A stretch of 64,000 nucleotides of DNA from Pseudogracilibacillus sp037072025 (GCF_037072025.1 NZ_JAXHDD010000005.1:1-64000); one strand, 5' to 3'. Shown: positions 1 to 9,538, counted from the stretch's first letter. Program-made: numbers and translations. The notes: a model not told the origin generated them from the sequence alone.

Positions 1-62
1 ATAATCGGTCAGATCGCTGAATTATAGACTGAAACCGCTGAATCCCATCAGTGCGCTGAATA
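1..62. repeat. Short CGCTGAAT repeat remnant
   Basis: Three CGCTGAAT octamers about 18-21 nt apart occur in the first 62 bases. They belong to the same family as the large arrays near 60 kb and 62.3 kb, so this is probably the edge or a remnant of another array that continues outside the window. Confidence 0.7.
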
Positions 63-206
63 ATTTTGTAATGAACAAGCATAATACAACTTTTAAATTA
101 CAGGTAGATGAAGGAAAGTATATTTATACTCTTTATTTCCTTTTACTGCACGAACCCATTTAGGATTCGCATGGTGACATTAATTTCACCTTCAAGTAAA
201 TTGGAA

Positions 207-627
207 ACAGGGATCCAATATTTACCGGTACGAGATGGAAGTTTTATGATGTAAATGGGATTAATGTAGGTTATCCTTTGGCGATGCCGAAAATGTCAAA
301 AGATGGGGAAGTTGATTCATTTATATTAATTTTACATGTCTTTATATAGATGAAGATATACAGGACGGAGATTATGATATTAAAGATGGAATTATTAAAA
401 TAGATGTAAATGGTAGGGAGTTTGAAGTAGATATGGAAGAAGATCCGGAAGAGTTTATTATAAATCCAGAAGTGATAGAGAGTTACTGATTATGGAGAGG
501 ACTAAGTTTAATTGCATATCTGTTATTTTTTTTCGTTTATTTTTTAACGATGTATTTAGTATCGCCAACGATAATAGGATTGGTTTTTGCGACAGGTGTA
601 ACATTTTTTGTTGTTAGAACCAATTAA
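207..627 (+). pseudogene. Decayed small hypothetical gene(s)
   Basis: No intact ORF covers this stretch. One reading frame gives a plausible beta-rich segment (FYDVNGINVGYPLAMPKMS) that runs into a TAG near 348. Just downstream, reading resumes with an acidic segment (DGDYDIKDGIIKIDVNGREF) ending in TGA at 487-489. In that same frame a hydrophobic stretch of about 45 residues follows and ends at 625-627, resembling a transmembrane segment without a good start codon. It looks like a frameshifted remnant of one or two small secreted or membrane proteins. Family not recognised. Confidence 0.35.
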
Positions 628-687
628 TTCATTTAATAAATGAGTTGGGAACAATATGGAATTAGAAATGTAGTAGGAGTGAAGCAA

Positions 688-1641
688 TTGAATGATTTTT
701 TTTGGCTTACACTCAGTTGTATCAAAGGTGTAGGCAGTAAAACGTTAATACAACTATACGAAAATTACCCTGATTTAAACGTTGAAAATATTAGTGAACA
801 AATAAAGATGATAAAGAAGAAAAATATAAGCAAATTGTTATCGCCGGAAAATATTAAGATTGCTAAAGAAAGCGCTGAAAATTTAATTATTTCACATGGA
901 AAAATGGATATCAGAGTTATTCCAATTTCGAGTGACTACTATCCTGAGTATTTACGCTTAATTGAAGATCCGCCAACTGTTTTGTATGCAAAAGGAAATA
1001 TTGAGTTGTTAAAAGAAAAACAAACCATCGCTATCGTCGGAACAAGAGAACCAACTGAAACAGGGAAAAAAGCTGCATATAAAATTGCAAAAACATTTGC
1101 TGAAATGGGGTATAATATCGTAAGTGGACTTGCGTTAGGAATCGATACAGTGGCTCATAAAGGAGCATTAGAAGCAAAAAATGGAAAAACAATTGCCGTT
1201 TTAGCAGGGAACTTGACCCAGATTTATCCAGCGGAAAATAAAAAACTTGCAACAGAAATTTTGGAACGGGATGGATTATGGCTATCGGAAACTCCGATTG
1301 GGCAAGCGAATATGAGAGGGTATTTTGTGAAAAGGGATAGGATTCAAAGTGGTTTATCATTAGGTGTTTGTCCGGTACAAACACCAACAAAAAGCGGAAC
1401 TCAACATACTATAGAGTTCTCAAGGAAACAAAATAGATTTTTATTTACTCCACCCCCTTTACAACAAGATGAAAACGAAAATGCAATTCAAGGAAATATA
1501 GAATTAATTAAAGCTGGTGTGTCTGTTTTACAAAATAAAGAATCGTATCAAACGATTCACAACAACTTATTGGACTACAAATCAAGGCTAGATAATGAAC
1601 ATGATGAGCGTTTTGAAAAAGTGAGTTCAATACAACGTTAA
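688..1641 (+). CDS. DprA/Smf-like Rossmann-fold protein (atypical)
   Basis: The protein has about 317 residues. A helix-hairpin-helix-like N-terminus (CIKGVGSKTL) is followed by the DprA Rossmann domain: the nucleotide-binding loop IVGTREPTETGKKAA, then IVSGLALGIDTVAHKGAL, then RDRIQSGLSLGV in place of the usual RNRIISGLS. Canonical DprA loads RecA on incoming single-stranded DNA during transformation. An in-frame ATG exists at 640, but AGGAG at 675-679 lies 8 nt before TTG 688, so TTG is preferred. The setting is not the usual topA/rnhB one: decayed sequence lies on both sides. It may be a second, accessory DprA-like protein of mobile origin. Its role is unknown, and the C-terminal 60 residues do not resemble the usual DprA winged helix. 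Confidence 0.7.
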   Translation: MNDFFWLTLSCIKGVGSKTLIQLYENYPDLNVENISEQIKMIKKKNISKLLSPENIKIAKESAENLIISHGKMDIRVIPISSDYYPEYLRLIEDPPTVLYAKGNIELLKEKQTIAIVGTREPTETGKKAAYKIAKTFAEMGYNIVSGLALGIDTVAHKGALEAKNGKTIAVLAGNLTQIYPAENKKLATEILERDGLWLSETPIGQANMRGYFVKRDRIQSGLSLGVCPVQTPTKSGTQHTIEFSRKQNRFLFTPPPLQQDENENAIQGNIELIKAGVSVLQNKESYQTIHNNLLDYKSRLDNEHDERFEKVSSIQR

Positions 1642-2126
1642 GATATAACTTTGGAACAACTAAATTTATTCGATGGATAAATTTAGTGAGAATCAAACCC
1701 ATATCTATTATTTAGGTGGGCTCCTTTACTTATAAATAAGGTTTTATTAAAAAATTAACTTGCACTGTTTATACTCATAAACAACTTGGTAGTTTTTTAT
1801 TGTCTAAAATTCGAAATGAAGTTAATTTTTTTGGATAAAATCTTTCTCCATAAGGTATCTCTTTGATCAACCTCTACCAGTAGAGGAAGTGGAACAAAAA
1901 TGGTTGAAAATTTAAAATTTCATAACAATTAAAGACAATAAAAATCCGCTTGGTGTTAAGAGGCGGATTTTTATTTAGAAAAACGAAGAGGTTGATTAAC
2001 TAAGTAATTTCCTGGCGAATGTCCGTACGGCAATCCCAATTATCGTAAAAGGAAGTGTATAAAAGTATTCCGTCAAAGGAAATTTCCCAATTGTTTACAT
2101 AATTATTGAATCAATAATTACTTTAA
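1642..2126. other. Intergenic region, no gene seen
   Basis: This AT-rich 485-base gap between the DprA-like gene and the LysR gene has no convincing ORF. The only structured element is the hairpin at 1941-1973. Fragments near 1850-1900 may be remnants. Confidence 0.5.
1941..1973 (+). terminator. Rho-independent terminator-like hairpin
   Basis: AAAATCCGC pairs with GCGGATTTT across a loop of about 13 nt, and the 3' arm ends in T residues. It could end transcription from the DprA-like gene. The A-run on the left arm would also allow use from the opposite strand. Confidence 0.65.
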
Positions 2127-3011
2127 TTAAAAATCAAACTCCTTTGCGACTGTAACAAATTCGCGAACGGAAAATGGCAAGTAATTATTCTTTTTCCAAA
2201 TCATTCCGAGCTCTAAATGAATATCTGGTTTTTCAAATGGAATTGCGACAATATTTTTATTGTTTATTTTGTTACATATTTGACTAGGTAATAATGCAAC
2301 GCCAAGCTTAGCTTCTACCATTTCTAAAATAAAGTCTTTTTGAGAACTCTCACAAACGATGTTAGGGTAAAATCCATACTGGGAGCAAGCGTCAATAATG
2401 CTGTCGAATAAGGAAAAATCTTGTCGATACATAATAAAAGATTCGTCTTCGATATTTTTAACACTTATCTCGGATTTTTCAATTAGAGCATGTTGTTTAT
2501 GAACTACTAACATTAACGGATCTTTAACTATTTGCATAATGTCAACTTCTTTTTTGTTTAAAGGTTTATTACAAACAAAGCCAATATCTAATGTGCCATC
2601 ACAAACCCCACTTTTTATTTTTTTGGAGCCAACTTCACTTAATGATACATCGATCATTGGAAATAAATCGATATAGCGACTGATGATCTTAGCGCAAAAA
2701 GCCGCACCTATTATCGGTGGGATTCCTATTTTAATTTCTCCTTTTTTAAGCTCCATAACATCGTTTAATTCTGACGTTAAATTTTCATAAGCGTGGAGAA
2801 CATGTTTTGCATTTTGCAGTAGCGCATTCCCTGCATCAGTCATTTCTAACTGTCGAAACGAACGGTAAAAAAGTGGTACGCCTAACTCTTCCTCAATCCC
2901 CTTAATTGTTTTGCTCAAAGAGGGCTGTGATACATGTAATGCAGTAGCTGCCTTGGTAAAATTTAAATGTTTCGCCACCTCAATAAAATATTCCAAATGC
3001 CGGATATCCAA
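2127..3011 (-). CDS. LysR-family transcriptional regulator
   Basis: The product has 294 residues with typical LysR architecture. An N-terminal winged helix-turn-helix (about residues 1-60, including FTKAATALHVSQPSLSKTI) is followed by a two-lobed effector-binding domain. The start is TTG (complement at 3009-3011) with AGGAGG 10 nt upstream. It is transcribed divergently from malate synthase G across a 157-bp intergenic region, the arrangement in which LysR regulators usually control the neighbour. It may therefore govern the glyoxylate-bypass gene, by analogy with CcpC/CitR-type regulators. The ligand cannot be read from the sequence. Confidence 0.85.
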   Translation of the reverse strand: MDIRHLEYFIEVAKHLNFTKAATALHVSQPSLSKTIKGIEEELGVPLFYRSFRQLEMTDAGNALLQNAKHVLHAYENLTSELNDVMELKKGEIKIGIPPIIGAAFCAKIISRYIDLFPMIDVSLSEVGSKKIKSGVCDGTLDIGFVCNKPLNKKEVDIMQIVKDPLMLVVHKQHALIEKSEISVKNIEDESFIMYRQDFSLFDSIIDACSQYGFYPNIVCESSQKDFILEMVEAKLGVALLPSQICNKINNKNIVAIPFEKPDIHLELGMIWKKNNYLPFSVREFVTVAKEFDF

Positions 3012-3098
3012 TTATGTTAATCCTCCTAAAATTTCACTTGATAAACCTATTATACAACAGCTATAACTAAATGGAATAGTAGGTATTCGAATTATGTA

Positions 3099-3128
3099 TT
3101 GTAATAATATATTAAACTGTTATATAAT
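3099..3128 (+). promoter_or_regulatory. Candidate sigma-A promoter of malate synthase
   Basis: TTGTAA at 3099-3104 and TATAAT at 3123-3128 are 18 bp apart. They lie downstream of the first in-frame ATG (3094), which argues that translation starts at 3166/3169. The site is in the LysR-glcB divergent region where a LysR operator would be expected. Confidence 0.45.
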
Positions 3129-3168
3129 AGTTGGCAACAAGAAGGAAAAATTGACAGGAGGATGTATG

Positions 3169-5352
3169 ATGACGAATTACGTTAATGTTGGTAGTATCAA
3201 GGTTGCTGAAGAATTGTATAACTTTGTTAACAGAGAAGCGCTTCCTGAAACTGGACTTGATATAGAACAGTTTTGGAATGATTTTGAAAAACTGTTACTT
3301 GATTTCACCCCACGTAACAGAGCGTTATTAGAGAAACGTGATCAATTACAAGACCAAATTGATGCGTGGCATAAAGAGAATAAAGCGTTTGATCCGGGAA
3401 AGTATAAAGCGTTTTTAGAGGATATTGGATACCTCGAGCCGGAAGTTGAAAATTTTAAAGTTGATTTGCAAAATGTAGATGATGAAATTTCTCAAATCGC
3501 TGGACCTCAACTTGTCGTGCCAATTAATAATGCACGTTATGCGATAAATGCTGCCAATGCACGTTGGGGATCCTTGTACGATGCTTTTTATGGTACAGAT
3601 GTAATTAGTGAAGAAGATGGGGCAGAAAAATCAGGAGCATATAATCCAGTTCGTGGAAACATCGTAATTGAAAAAAGTAGAGAATTTTTAGATGCTAGTG
3701 TACCCCTTACATCCGGTTCACATAAAGATGCAACAAAATACGGCATAGAAAATGGGAAGCTTGCGATTGTTCTTTCTAATGGAGAAACTGTCGGTTTAAA
3801 AGAGGAAGATAAGTTTATAGGGTTTCAAGGAGAAGAAAGCGAACCTTCTTCCATTTTATTAAAAAATAATGGACTTCATATTGATATCCAAATCGATCCG
3901 CACCATCCAATCGGAAAAACGGATAATGCTGGAGTAAAAGATATTATAATTGAATCAGCAATTACAAGTATTATGGATTGTGAAGATTCTGTAACAGCTG
4001 TTGATGCAGAAGATAAAGTAGATGTATATCGTAACTGGAAAGGATTAATTCGCGGAGAGCTTTCCACGTCATTTAAAAAAGGTGATCGAACAATCGAGCG
4101 GACATTTAATGAAGACCGCATCTACAAAACAACAGATGGAGAAGAAGTGACATTATCCGGTAGAGTTCTCATGCTTGTGAGAAATGTTGGACATTTAATG
4201 GTGAATAACGCTGTATTAAATGAAGATGGAACTGACGCATATGAAGGTATTTTGGATGCTGTTTTTACTAGTTTAGTAGCTAAACATAATTTACTAGGTA
4301 AAGGAAAATATATTAACTCAAAAAAAGGGTCTATTTACATTGTAAAACCTAAAATGCACGGATCTGAAGAAGTTAAATTTACTAATGAATTATTTGCAAG
4401 AGTAGAAGATATGCTTGATTTAGAAAGAAATACATTAAAAGTTGGGGTCATGGATGAGGAACGTCGTACAAGTCTAAACTTAAAGAACTGTATTCATGCG
4501 GTTAAAGAACGGGCGATTTTTATTAATACAGGTTTCTTAGACAGAACAGGTGATGAAATTCATACATCAATGGAACTTGGACCAATGCTTCGTAAAGTAG
4601 ATATGAAAAATGCCACATGGCTTTCTTCTTATGAGAAAAATAATGTAAGCATTGGATTACGTGCAGGATTTAAAAATGAAGCTCAAATCGGTAAAGGTAT
4701 GTGGGCGATGCCTGACAAGATGGAGGATATGGTTCGTGAAAAGATCGGTCATCCAAAAGCTGGAGCAAATACCGCTTGGGTCCCATCTCCTACAGCAGCA
4801 ACATTGCATGCGCTTCACTATCACGAAATCAATGTTAGTGATGTACAAGATGAATTGATTGCAAAAGGTACAGATAAAGATTATCGTGATGATATTTTAC
4901 AAATTCCTGTTGAACAGAGTCCTGCTTGGACGAAAGAAGAAATACAAGCTGAACTTGATAATAATGCTCAGACAATGCTTGGCTACGTTGTTCGCTGGGT
5001 AGAACAGGGTGTTGGATGTTCGAAAGTACCAGATATAAATGATGTGGGGTTAATGGAAGACCGTGCAACGCTTAGAATTTCCAGTCAAATGATCGCAAAC
5101 TGGTTACACCATGGTATTTGCAGTGAAGAACAAGTAATGGAAACATTAAAACGTATGGCACAAGTTGTGGATAAACAAAATGCTGGCGATGAATTATATC
5201 GTAATATGGCTCCAAACTTTGAAGAATCTGTTGCATTTCAGGCTGCTTGTGACTTAGTATTTAAAGGAACCGAACAGCCGAATGGTTACACAGAACCAAT
5301 TTTACAAAAGCGCCGAATAGAATTTAAGAAAAAAATCGGTGTAACAAACTGA
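3169..5352 (+). CDS. glcB: Malate synthase G
   Basis: The enzyme condenses glyoxylate with acetyl-CoA to give malate, the second step of the glyoxylate bypass. From ATG 3169 the protein has 727 residues, the usual monomeric isoform G length. Family landmarks are visible: SIMDCEDSVTAVDAEDK (acidic metal-binding region), YRNWKGLIRG, GFLDRTGDEIHTSMELGP and the C-terminal NGYTEPILQKRR. An upstream in-frame ATG (3094) lies before the likely promoter. AGGAGG at 3156-3161 fits the tandem ATGs at 3166/3169, and 3169 has the better spacing. It faces a divergent LysR gene, and isocitrate lyase follows about 700 bp downstream, so the bypass is complete here. Confidence 0.95.
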   Translation: MTNYVNVGSIKVAEELYNFVNREALPETGLDIEQFWNDFEKLLLDFTPRNRALLEKRDQLQDQIDAWHKENKAFDPGKYKAFLEDIGYLEPEVENFKVDLQNVDDEISQIAGPQLVVPINNARYAINAANARWGSLYDAFYGTDVISEEDGAEKSGAYNPVRGNIVIEKSREFLDASVPLTSGSHKDATKYGIENGKLAIVLSNGETVGLKEEDKFIGFQGEESEPSSILLKNNGLHIDIQIDPHHPIGKTDNAGVKDIIIESAITSIMDCEDSVTAVDAEDKVDVYRNWKGLIRGELSTSFKKGDRTIERTFNEDRIYKTTDGEEVTLSGRVLMLVRNVGHLMVNNAVLNEDGTDAYEGILDAVFTSLVAKHNLLGKGKYINSKKGSIYIVKPKMHGSEEVKFTNELFARVEDMLDLERNTLKVGVMDEERRTSLNLKNCIHAVKERAIFINTGFLDRTGDEIHTSMELGPMLRKVDMKNATWLSSYEKNNVSIGLRAGFKNEAQIGKGMWAMPDKMEDMVREKIGHPKAGANTAWVPSPTAATLHALHYHEINVSDVQDELIAKGTDKDYRDDILQIPVEQSPAWTKEEIQAELDNNAQTMLGYVVRWVEQGVGCSKVPDINDVGLMEDRATLRISSQMIANWLHHGICSEEQVMETLKRMAQVVDKQNAGDELYRNMAPNFEESVAFQAACDLVFKGTEQPNGYTEPILQKRRIEFKKKIGVTN

Positions 5353-5380
5353 ACCATATAGGTATTAAAAGGGCAGTCGA

Positions 5381-5413
5381 AAGGAGAAGGCTATTTATGT
5401 CTTCTCTTTTTTT
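5381..5413 (+). terminator. Terminator after malate synthase
   Basis: GAGAAG (5384-5389) pairs with CTTCTC (5401-5406), followed by a run of seven to eight T. Confidence 0.65.
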
Positions 5414-5634
5414 GGTGATAGTAACAGCGTGTAGATAGTATTTATACCAAATTAGTTATCGAACCTTTAGACGTTCTAATTGTTTTGTTAAATTGAAAAT
5501 AAGATTCATCTTGCCGTTAGCATACTAACTCCTCAAACTCACTCTTCTAGTATATAAAGTTATGAAATTAAAAAAACGTCAACATTATATTTAGGGCATT
5601 AAAATAAAAAACTTTAAATTTTTTATAAAAACAC

Positions 5635-5662
5635 TTGCATTTTTTTAAAAACCAACTATACT
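5635..5662 (+). promoter_or_regulatory. Sigma-A-type promoter of the small zinc-ribbon gene
   Basis: TTGCAT (5635-5640) and TATACT (5657-5662) are separated by 16 bp and lie 55 bp before the start of the 35-codon gene. Confidence 0.55.
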
Positions 5663-5716
5663 GTATTATAACAGATTCAATAAACGACATACTGTTATAT
5701 AATTGGAGGTGTAGAC

Positions 5717-5824
5717 ATGAGGGAGAAACATGACAAAGCAACTTGTCCTGAGTGTGGTAAAAACGTTTCTAATAAGAGTTATACACTTGAGTGTGACTAT
5801 TGCTTATCTAAGAAAGAAGATTAA
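5717..5824 (+). CDS. Small zinc-ribbon protein, YhfH-like (35 aa)
   Basis: A 35-codon gene with a strong ribosome-binding site (TGGAGG at 5704-5709, 7 nt before ATG 5717). The product carries two cysteine pairs, CPECGK and CDYC, spaced like a zinc ribbon. This resembles the tiny YhfH-type proteins of Bacilli, whose function I do not know. It has its own promoter-like sequence and sits between the two glyoxylate-bypass genes. The good start signals and paired cysteines support a real gene despite its size. Confidence 0.7.
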   Translation: MREKHDKATCPECGKNVSNKSYTLECDYCLSKKED

Positions 5825-6050
5825 TAAAATACAATAATATGTTATGTAATAATCAATGTTTTTTAATAACTGTAATATAACAATTAGTTCATTTTGCTTG
5901 ATTGAGATTGGAGCATAACGAATACGATCAACTCTAAAAAAAGCACTATTTTTTCAGGATATATTTCCGATTAGTTGATCTGAATAGTAAAAATCTTGTT
6001 CCAGCCTCTTCAAATATATAAGTTTTCTAATCTTAAGGAGGAAAAGTCAT
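5825..6050. promoter_or_regulatory. Leader region of isocitrate lyase
   Basis: This 226-base leader contains an 8-bp inverted repeat (GATCAACT 5926-5933 and AGTTGATC 5973-5980) and ends in a strong AAGGAGGA site (6035-6042). The repeat could be an operator or an RNA stem. No catabolite cre site was evident. Confidence 0.35.
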
Positions 6051-7325
6051 ATGTATAAAGAAAGAGCAGCAGCACTTCAAAAAGAATGGGATACGAATCC
6101 GAGATGGGAAGGTACTAAGCGACCATATCGTGCCGAAGATGTTATTCGTCTACGTGGTTCAATTGATATCGAATATACTCTAGCTAACAAAGGATCTAAA
6201 AAACTTTGGGACTTAGTAAATAATGAAGAATATGTTAATTCACTAGGCGCTTTAACAGGAAACCAGGCTGTACAACAAGTGAAAGCTGGTTTAAAAGCAA
6301 TATACTTAAGTGGTTGGCAAGTTGCAGCAGATGCAAACCAAGCAGGTGAAATGTATCCTGACCAAAGCTTATATCCGGTTAACAGTGTTCCACAAGTTGT
6401 AAGACGTATTAACAATGCTCTGCAACGCGCGGATCAAGTGGAATACTCTGAAGGAGAAGTAAAAAATGATTATTTCGCACCGATCGTTGCGGATGCGGAA
6501 GCTGGTTTTGGTGGTCATTTAAATGTATTCGAATTAATGAAATCTATGATTGAAGCTGGAGCATCAGGCGTTCACTTTGAAGACCAGCTTGCATCTGAAA
6601 AAAAATGTGGTCACTTAGGTGGTAAAGTATTAATACCAACCCAAACTGCTGTCAAAAACTTAATTTCTGCACGTTTTGCAGCTGATGTTATGGGTACACC
6701 AACAATCATTATGGCTAGAACGGATGCGAATGCAGCTGACTTAATTACAAGTGATGTTGATGAATACGATGCACCATTCTTAACCGGAGAGCGTACAGTA
6801 GAAGGTTTCTACCGTACAAAAGCTGGTTTAGATCAAGCGATTGCTCGAGGACTTGCTTACGCACCTTACGCAGATTTAATCTGGTGTGAAACTGCGGAGC
6901 CGGATTTAGAGGAAGCTCGCCGCTTTGCTGAAGCAATTCATGAAAAATACCCAAATCAGCTATTAGCTTACAACTGTTCTCCATCATTTAACTGGGAGAG
7001 ACATATGTCAGAAGAAGAAATGGATAACTTCCAAAAAGAAATTGCAAAAATGGGCTATAAGTTTCAGTTTGTAACATTGGCTGGATTCCATACATTAAAC
7101 TACAGCATGTTTGAACTTGCACAACAGTACAAAGATAAGGGAATGGGAGCATACTCACGTCTCGTTCAAGGAAAAGAGTTTGCGGCTGAAGAACTTGGAT
7201 ACACAGCTACTCGTCACCAAAGAGAAGTTGGAACAGGTTACTTTGATGAAGTTGCACAAGTGATTGCTGGAGGAGAATCTTCAACTGTTGCTCTTGCCGG
7301 ATCTACTGAAGCAGAACAATTTTAA
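6051..7325 (+). CDS. aceA: Isocitrate lyase
   Basis: The enzyme cleaves isocitrate to glyoxylate and succinate, the first step of the glyoxylate bypass, which spares carbon during growth on acetate or fatty acids. The 424-residue protein has the catalytic signature KKCGHLGGK with the active-site Cys, upstream metal-binding segments (VADAEAGFGG and the ARTDAN loop), and the C-terminal TLAGFHTLNYSMFELA. Length is normal for the bacterial enzyme. ATG 6051 follows AAGGAGGA by 8 nt. Together with malate synthase at 3169 and the fad genes near 55 kb it supports fatty-acid-based growth. Confidence 0.96.
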   Translation: MYKERAAALQKEWDTNPRWEGTKRPYRAEDVIRLRGSIDIEYTLANKGSKKLWDLVNNEEYVNSLGALTGNQAVQQVKAGLKAIYLSGWQVAADANQAGEMYPDQSLYPVNSVPQVVRRINNALQRADQVEYSEGEVKNDYFAPIVADAEAGFGGHLNVFELMKSMIEAGASGVHFEDQLASEKKCGHLGGKVLIPTQTAVKNLISARFAADVMGTPTIIMARTDANAADLITSDVDEYDAPFLTGERTVEGFYRTKAGLDQAIARGLAYAPYADLIWCETAEPDLEEARRFAEAIHEKYPNQLLAYNCSPSFNWERHMSEEEMDNFQKEIAKMGYKFQFVTLAGFHTLNYSMFELAQQYKDKGMGAYSRLVQGKEFAAEELGYTATRHQREVGTGYFDEVAQVIAGGESSTVALAGSTEAEQF

Positions 7326-7341
7326 TCAATAATTTACTAAA

Positions 7342-7370
7342 AATCTATCCATTTCAGGATAGATTTTTTG
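7342..7370 (+). terminator. Terminator after isocitrate lyase
   Basis: AATCTATCC (7342-7350) pairs perfectly with GGATAGATT (7357-7365), followed by TTTT. Confidence 0.8.
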
Positions 7371-7789
7371 ATGAGTATGATTATTGTAAATTTGTAAAGA
7401 AAGAAATATATTGTCCGTTTTTGACAAAAGGCAATTCATGTTTGCTCATTTCTATTTAATTGCTATCGACCTTGGTATCTTAGGAAAGAACTTGTCATGA
7501 TTCATCAAAGGTCCTTCGTTCATCAAATAATTATTATGTGTAAGTATTTTTCACTATAAAGAACTTAATCATAATCTGAATTTCCTAATTATGTAACAAT
7601 AAAACAACACTTTGAAATATAACTGTAACATTTTTAAAACATGCTTGTCATTTTATAGTGCTATACTATTATTCGACTAAAAGATTAATAGATTACATAA
7701 TATACATTAATAATTTATGACCTAACATATTTCGATTATTTATTACGTACTTAAAAAAAGAACGGTCATAAGGGAAGCGGGGAATAATT
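7371..7789. other. Intergenic leader of the first CwlO-like gene
   Basis: About 420 bases without an ORF of interest. It is very AT-rich and contains isolated TGTAAC half-sites (7592-7597 and 7624-7629). These recall WalR boxes, but I could not pair them into a full direct repeat with 5-bp spacing. Confidence 0.4.
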
Positions 7790-9100
7790 TTGAAGAAAAA
7801 GGTAGTTGCAATTGGAGCAGTTGCAGTTGTTACTTTAAGTGGTGCATTTTTTAGTCAGCAAGTTCATGCTGAAACATTACAAAGCGTTCAGAATAAACAA
7901 CAAGAAGTAAAATCACAACTTTCCAAAGCGGAATCAAAAATTGCAGATATTTTATATGAAATCAAAGAAATTAACGAGGAGATTTCAAAATTACAATATG
8001 CTTTAGAAGAAAATCAAAAACAAATTGATAAAACAGAAGAGCAGATTACTAATTTAGACAATGAAATTGATGAATTAAATGAAAAAATTGAACAAAGAAA
8101 TGAGATTCTAAAAAATAGAATCGCTTCTTATCAGGAAAATGGCGGACAAATAGATTATATGGAAGTTGTTCTTGGTTCAGAAGGATTTAGTGACTTTGTT
8201 AGTCGCATTTCTGCAGTTACGACCATAACGAAGGCTGATATGGATTTATTAGAAGAAAATGAACAAGATAAAAAAGCCGTAGAGGAAAAGCTTAAAGAGC
8301 AAGAAGAACTTGCTGCACAATTAGAAGAACAGCACGAAACAATTGAAGCGCAAAAAGAACAAGAAGAAGCAGCCAAGACAAAACTAAAAGAAAAAGAAGA
8401 AAAGCTTAAAAAAGATAAAGCCAAGTTGGAATCCGAAAGTAGCGAGTTAGCGAATCTAGAAGCGGAAATTCGTGCTAGCATGGTTGCACCAGTTACACAA
8501 GAAGTGGCATCTGCTACAGAAAATTCAGATGAGACTGGTCATAACGTTGTTACTAGTGATAATAGCACAAGTAATAATAGCGCAAGCAATAATAGTACAA
8601 GCAATAATGGTACAAGCAATACCGGTACAAATAATAATAGTACAAGTAATAATAGTACAAGTAATAATAGTACAAGCAATAGCGGTAATAGTGACGGAGG
8701 TTCATCCGGTTCTAAAACTAGCCAACCAAAAGTAGCATATACCGGTGGAGGTGGATCTGCTATTGCAGCCGGACGTTCAGTAATTGGTACTCCTTATGTT
8801 TGGGGAGGTACAAGCCCAGGTGGATTTGATTGTTCAGGTTTTGTACATTGGGCTTATAAACAAGAAGGTGTAAACTTACCAAGAACAGCAAGTGCAATGG
8901 CAAGTGTGGGTACAGGAGTTCCGTACAGTCAGGCAAAACCAGGTGACCTAGTAATATTTAGAGGTGGCGGTCATGTTGGAATATACCTCGGTGGTGGTAA
9001 ATTCCTAGGTGCTCAAAATAGTACAGGTGTTGCAATTGCTGATATGAACAGTGGATACTGGAAAAACAATTTTGATGGTATCGTTAGAAGAGTTAAATAA
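7790..9100 (+). CDS. Secreted CwlO-type NlpC/P60 peptidoglycan endopeptidase
   Basis: The product (436 aa) is a secreted cell-wall hydrolase of the CwlO D,L-endopeptidase type. It has a signal peptide ending near VHA (residue 27) and a long glutamate/lysine-rich coiled coil (about 30-240). A Ser/Asn/Thr linker built from repeated TSNNS-like units (about 250-305) precedes the C-terminal NlpC/P60 domain (about 318-436). Catalytic Cys is in FDCSGFVHWAY, and His is in GHVGIYLGGG. The start is TTG 7790. The neighbouring gene at 9539 has the same N-terminal architecture but a different catalytic domain. CwlO enzymes are needed for lateral wall growth and are usually under WalR. Confidence 0.92.
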   Translation: MKKKVVAIGAVAVVTLSGAFFSQQVHAETLQSVQNKQQEVKSQLSKAESKIADILYEIKEINEEISKLQYALEENQKQIDKTEEQITNLDNEIDELNEKIEQRNEILKNRIASYQENGGQIDYMEVVLGSEGFSDFVSRISAVTTITKADMDLLEENEQDKKAVEEKLKEQEELAAQLEEQHETIEAQKEQEEAAKTKLKEKEEKLKKDKAKLESESSELANLEAEIRASMVAPVTQEVASATENSDETGHNVVTSDNSTSNNSASNNSTSNNGTSNTGTNNNSTSNNSTSNNSTSNSGNSDGGSSGSKTSQPKVAYTGGGGSAIAAGRSVIGTPYVWGGTSPGGFDCSGFVHWAYKQEGVNLPRTASAMASVGTGVPYSQAKPGDLVIFRGGGHVGIYLGGGKFLGAQNSTGVAIADMNSGYWKNNFDGIVRRVK

Positions 9101-9113
9101 CTTAAAGAATATT

Positions 9114-9151
9114 AACGCATCGTTAGTCAAAACTAGCGATGCGTTTTTTAA
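9114..9151 (+). terminator. Terminator after the NlpC/P60 gene
   Basis: AACGCATCG pairs with CGATGCGTT, with further TAG/CTA pairing near the loop, then TTTTTT. A strong hairpin. Confidence 0.85.
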
Positions 9152-9538
9152 TGCGTAGAATGAAGATTAGGCATAATTTAAACAACCAGCACTATAGACG
9201 AACATGTCTTTCAATTTATTTGTGAAACAGGTAATTTCTTAGGGCTCATATTCCTTTTGAAAACATTTAATTTACCGTGACGAGCAGTTCTAATAGATTC
9301 TGAGAGTGTGCTCAAGTTTTGACCCACCATAAAAGGTGGTTAGTAAACGGGATATGATAATTATTTTATCGATTTTTGTTACCTATTTTGTAATAATTAA
9401 ACATATTTTGTGATATAAATGTAATTTTATTAAAACCTCTCTGTTATCTTAAACTGTTATAATTTGATTCGTGAAACAATTAAATAGAGAAGTTACTAGA
9501 CATAGATAAAGTTATACAAATGAGGGAGCGGAAAAGTC
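9152..9538. other. Intergenic region before the M23 hydrolase
   Basis: No gene seen. Apart from the WalR-like box at 9409-9425 and a TATAAT at 9458-9463, only a short CCACC/GGTGG hairpin near 9335-9350 stands out. Confidence 0.4.
9409..9463 (+). promoter_or_regulatory. WalR-like box and promoter
   Basis: TGTGAT-N5-TGTAAT (9409-9425) matches the WalR direct-repeat consensus (two TGTWAH-like hexamers 5 bp apart) with one mismatch. A TATAAT follows at 9458-9463, but the -35 region is poor, as expected for an activated promoter. WalRK controls CwlO- and LytE-type hydrolases in Bacilli, so the assignment fits the gene. Confidence 0.5.

Noticed and set aside
3094..3168. Longer N-terminus for malate synthase
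   Set aside because: The upstream ATG precedes the likely promoter -10 and has no ribosome-binding site; AGGAGG at 3156-3161 sets the start at 3166/3169.
7592..7640. WalR box for the first CwlO-like gene
   Set aside because: TGTAAC half-sites are present but no second half at 5-bp spacing was found.
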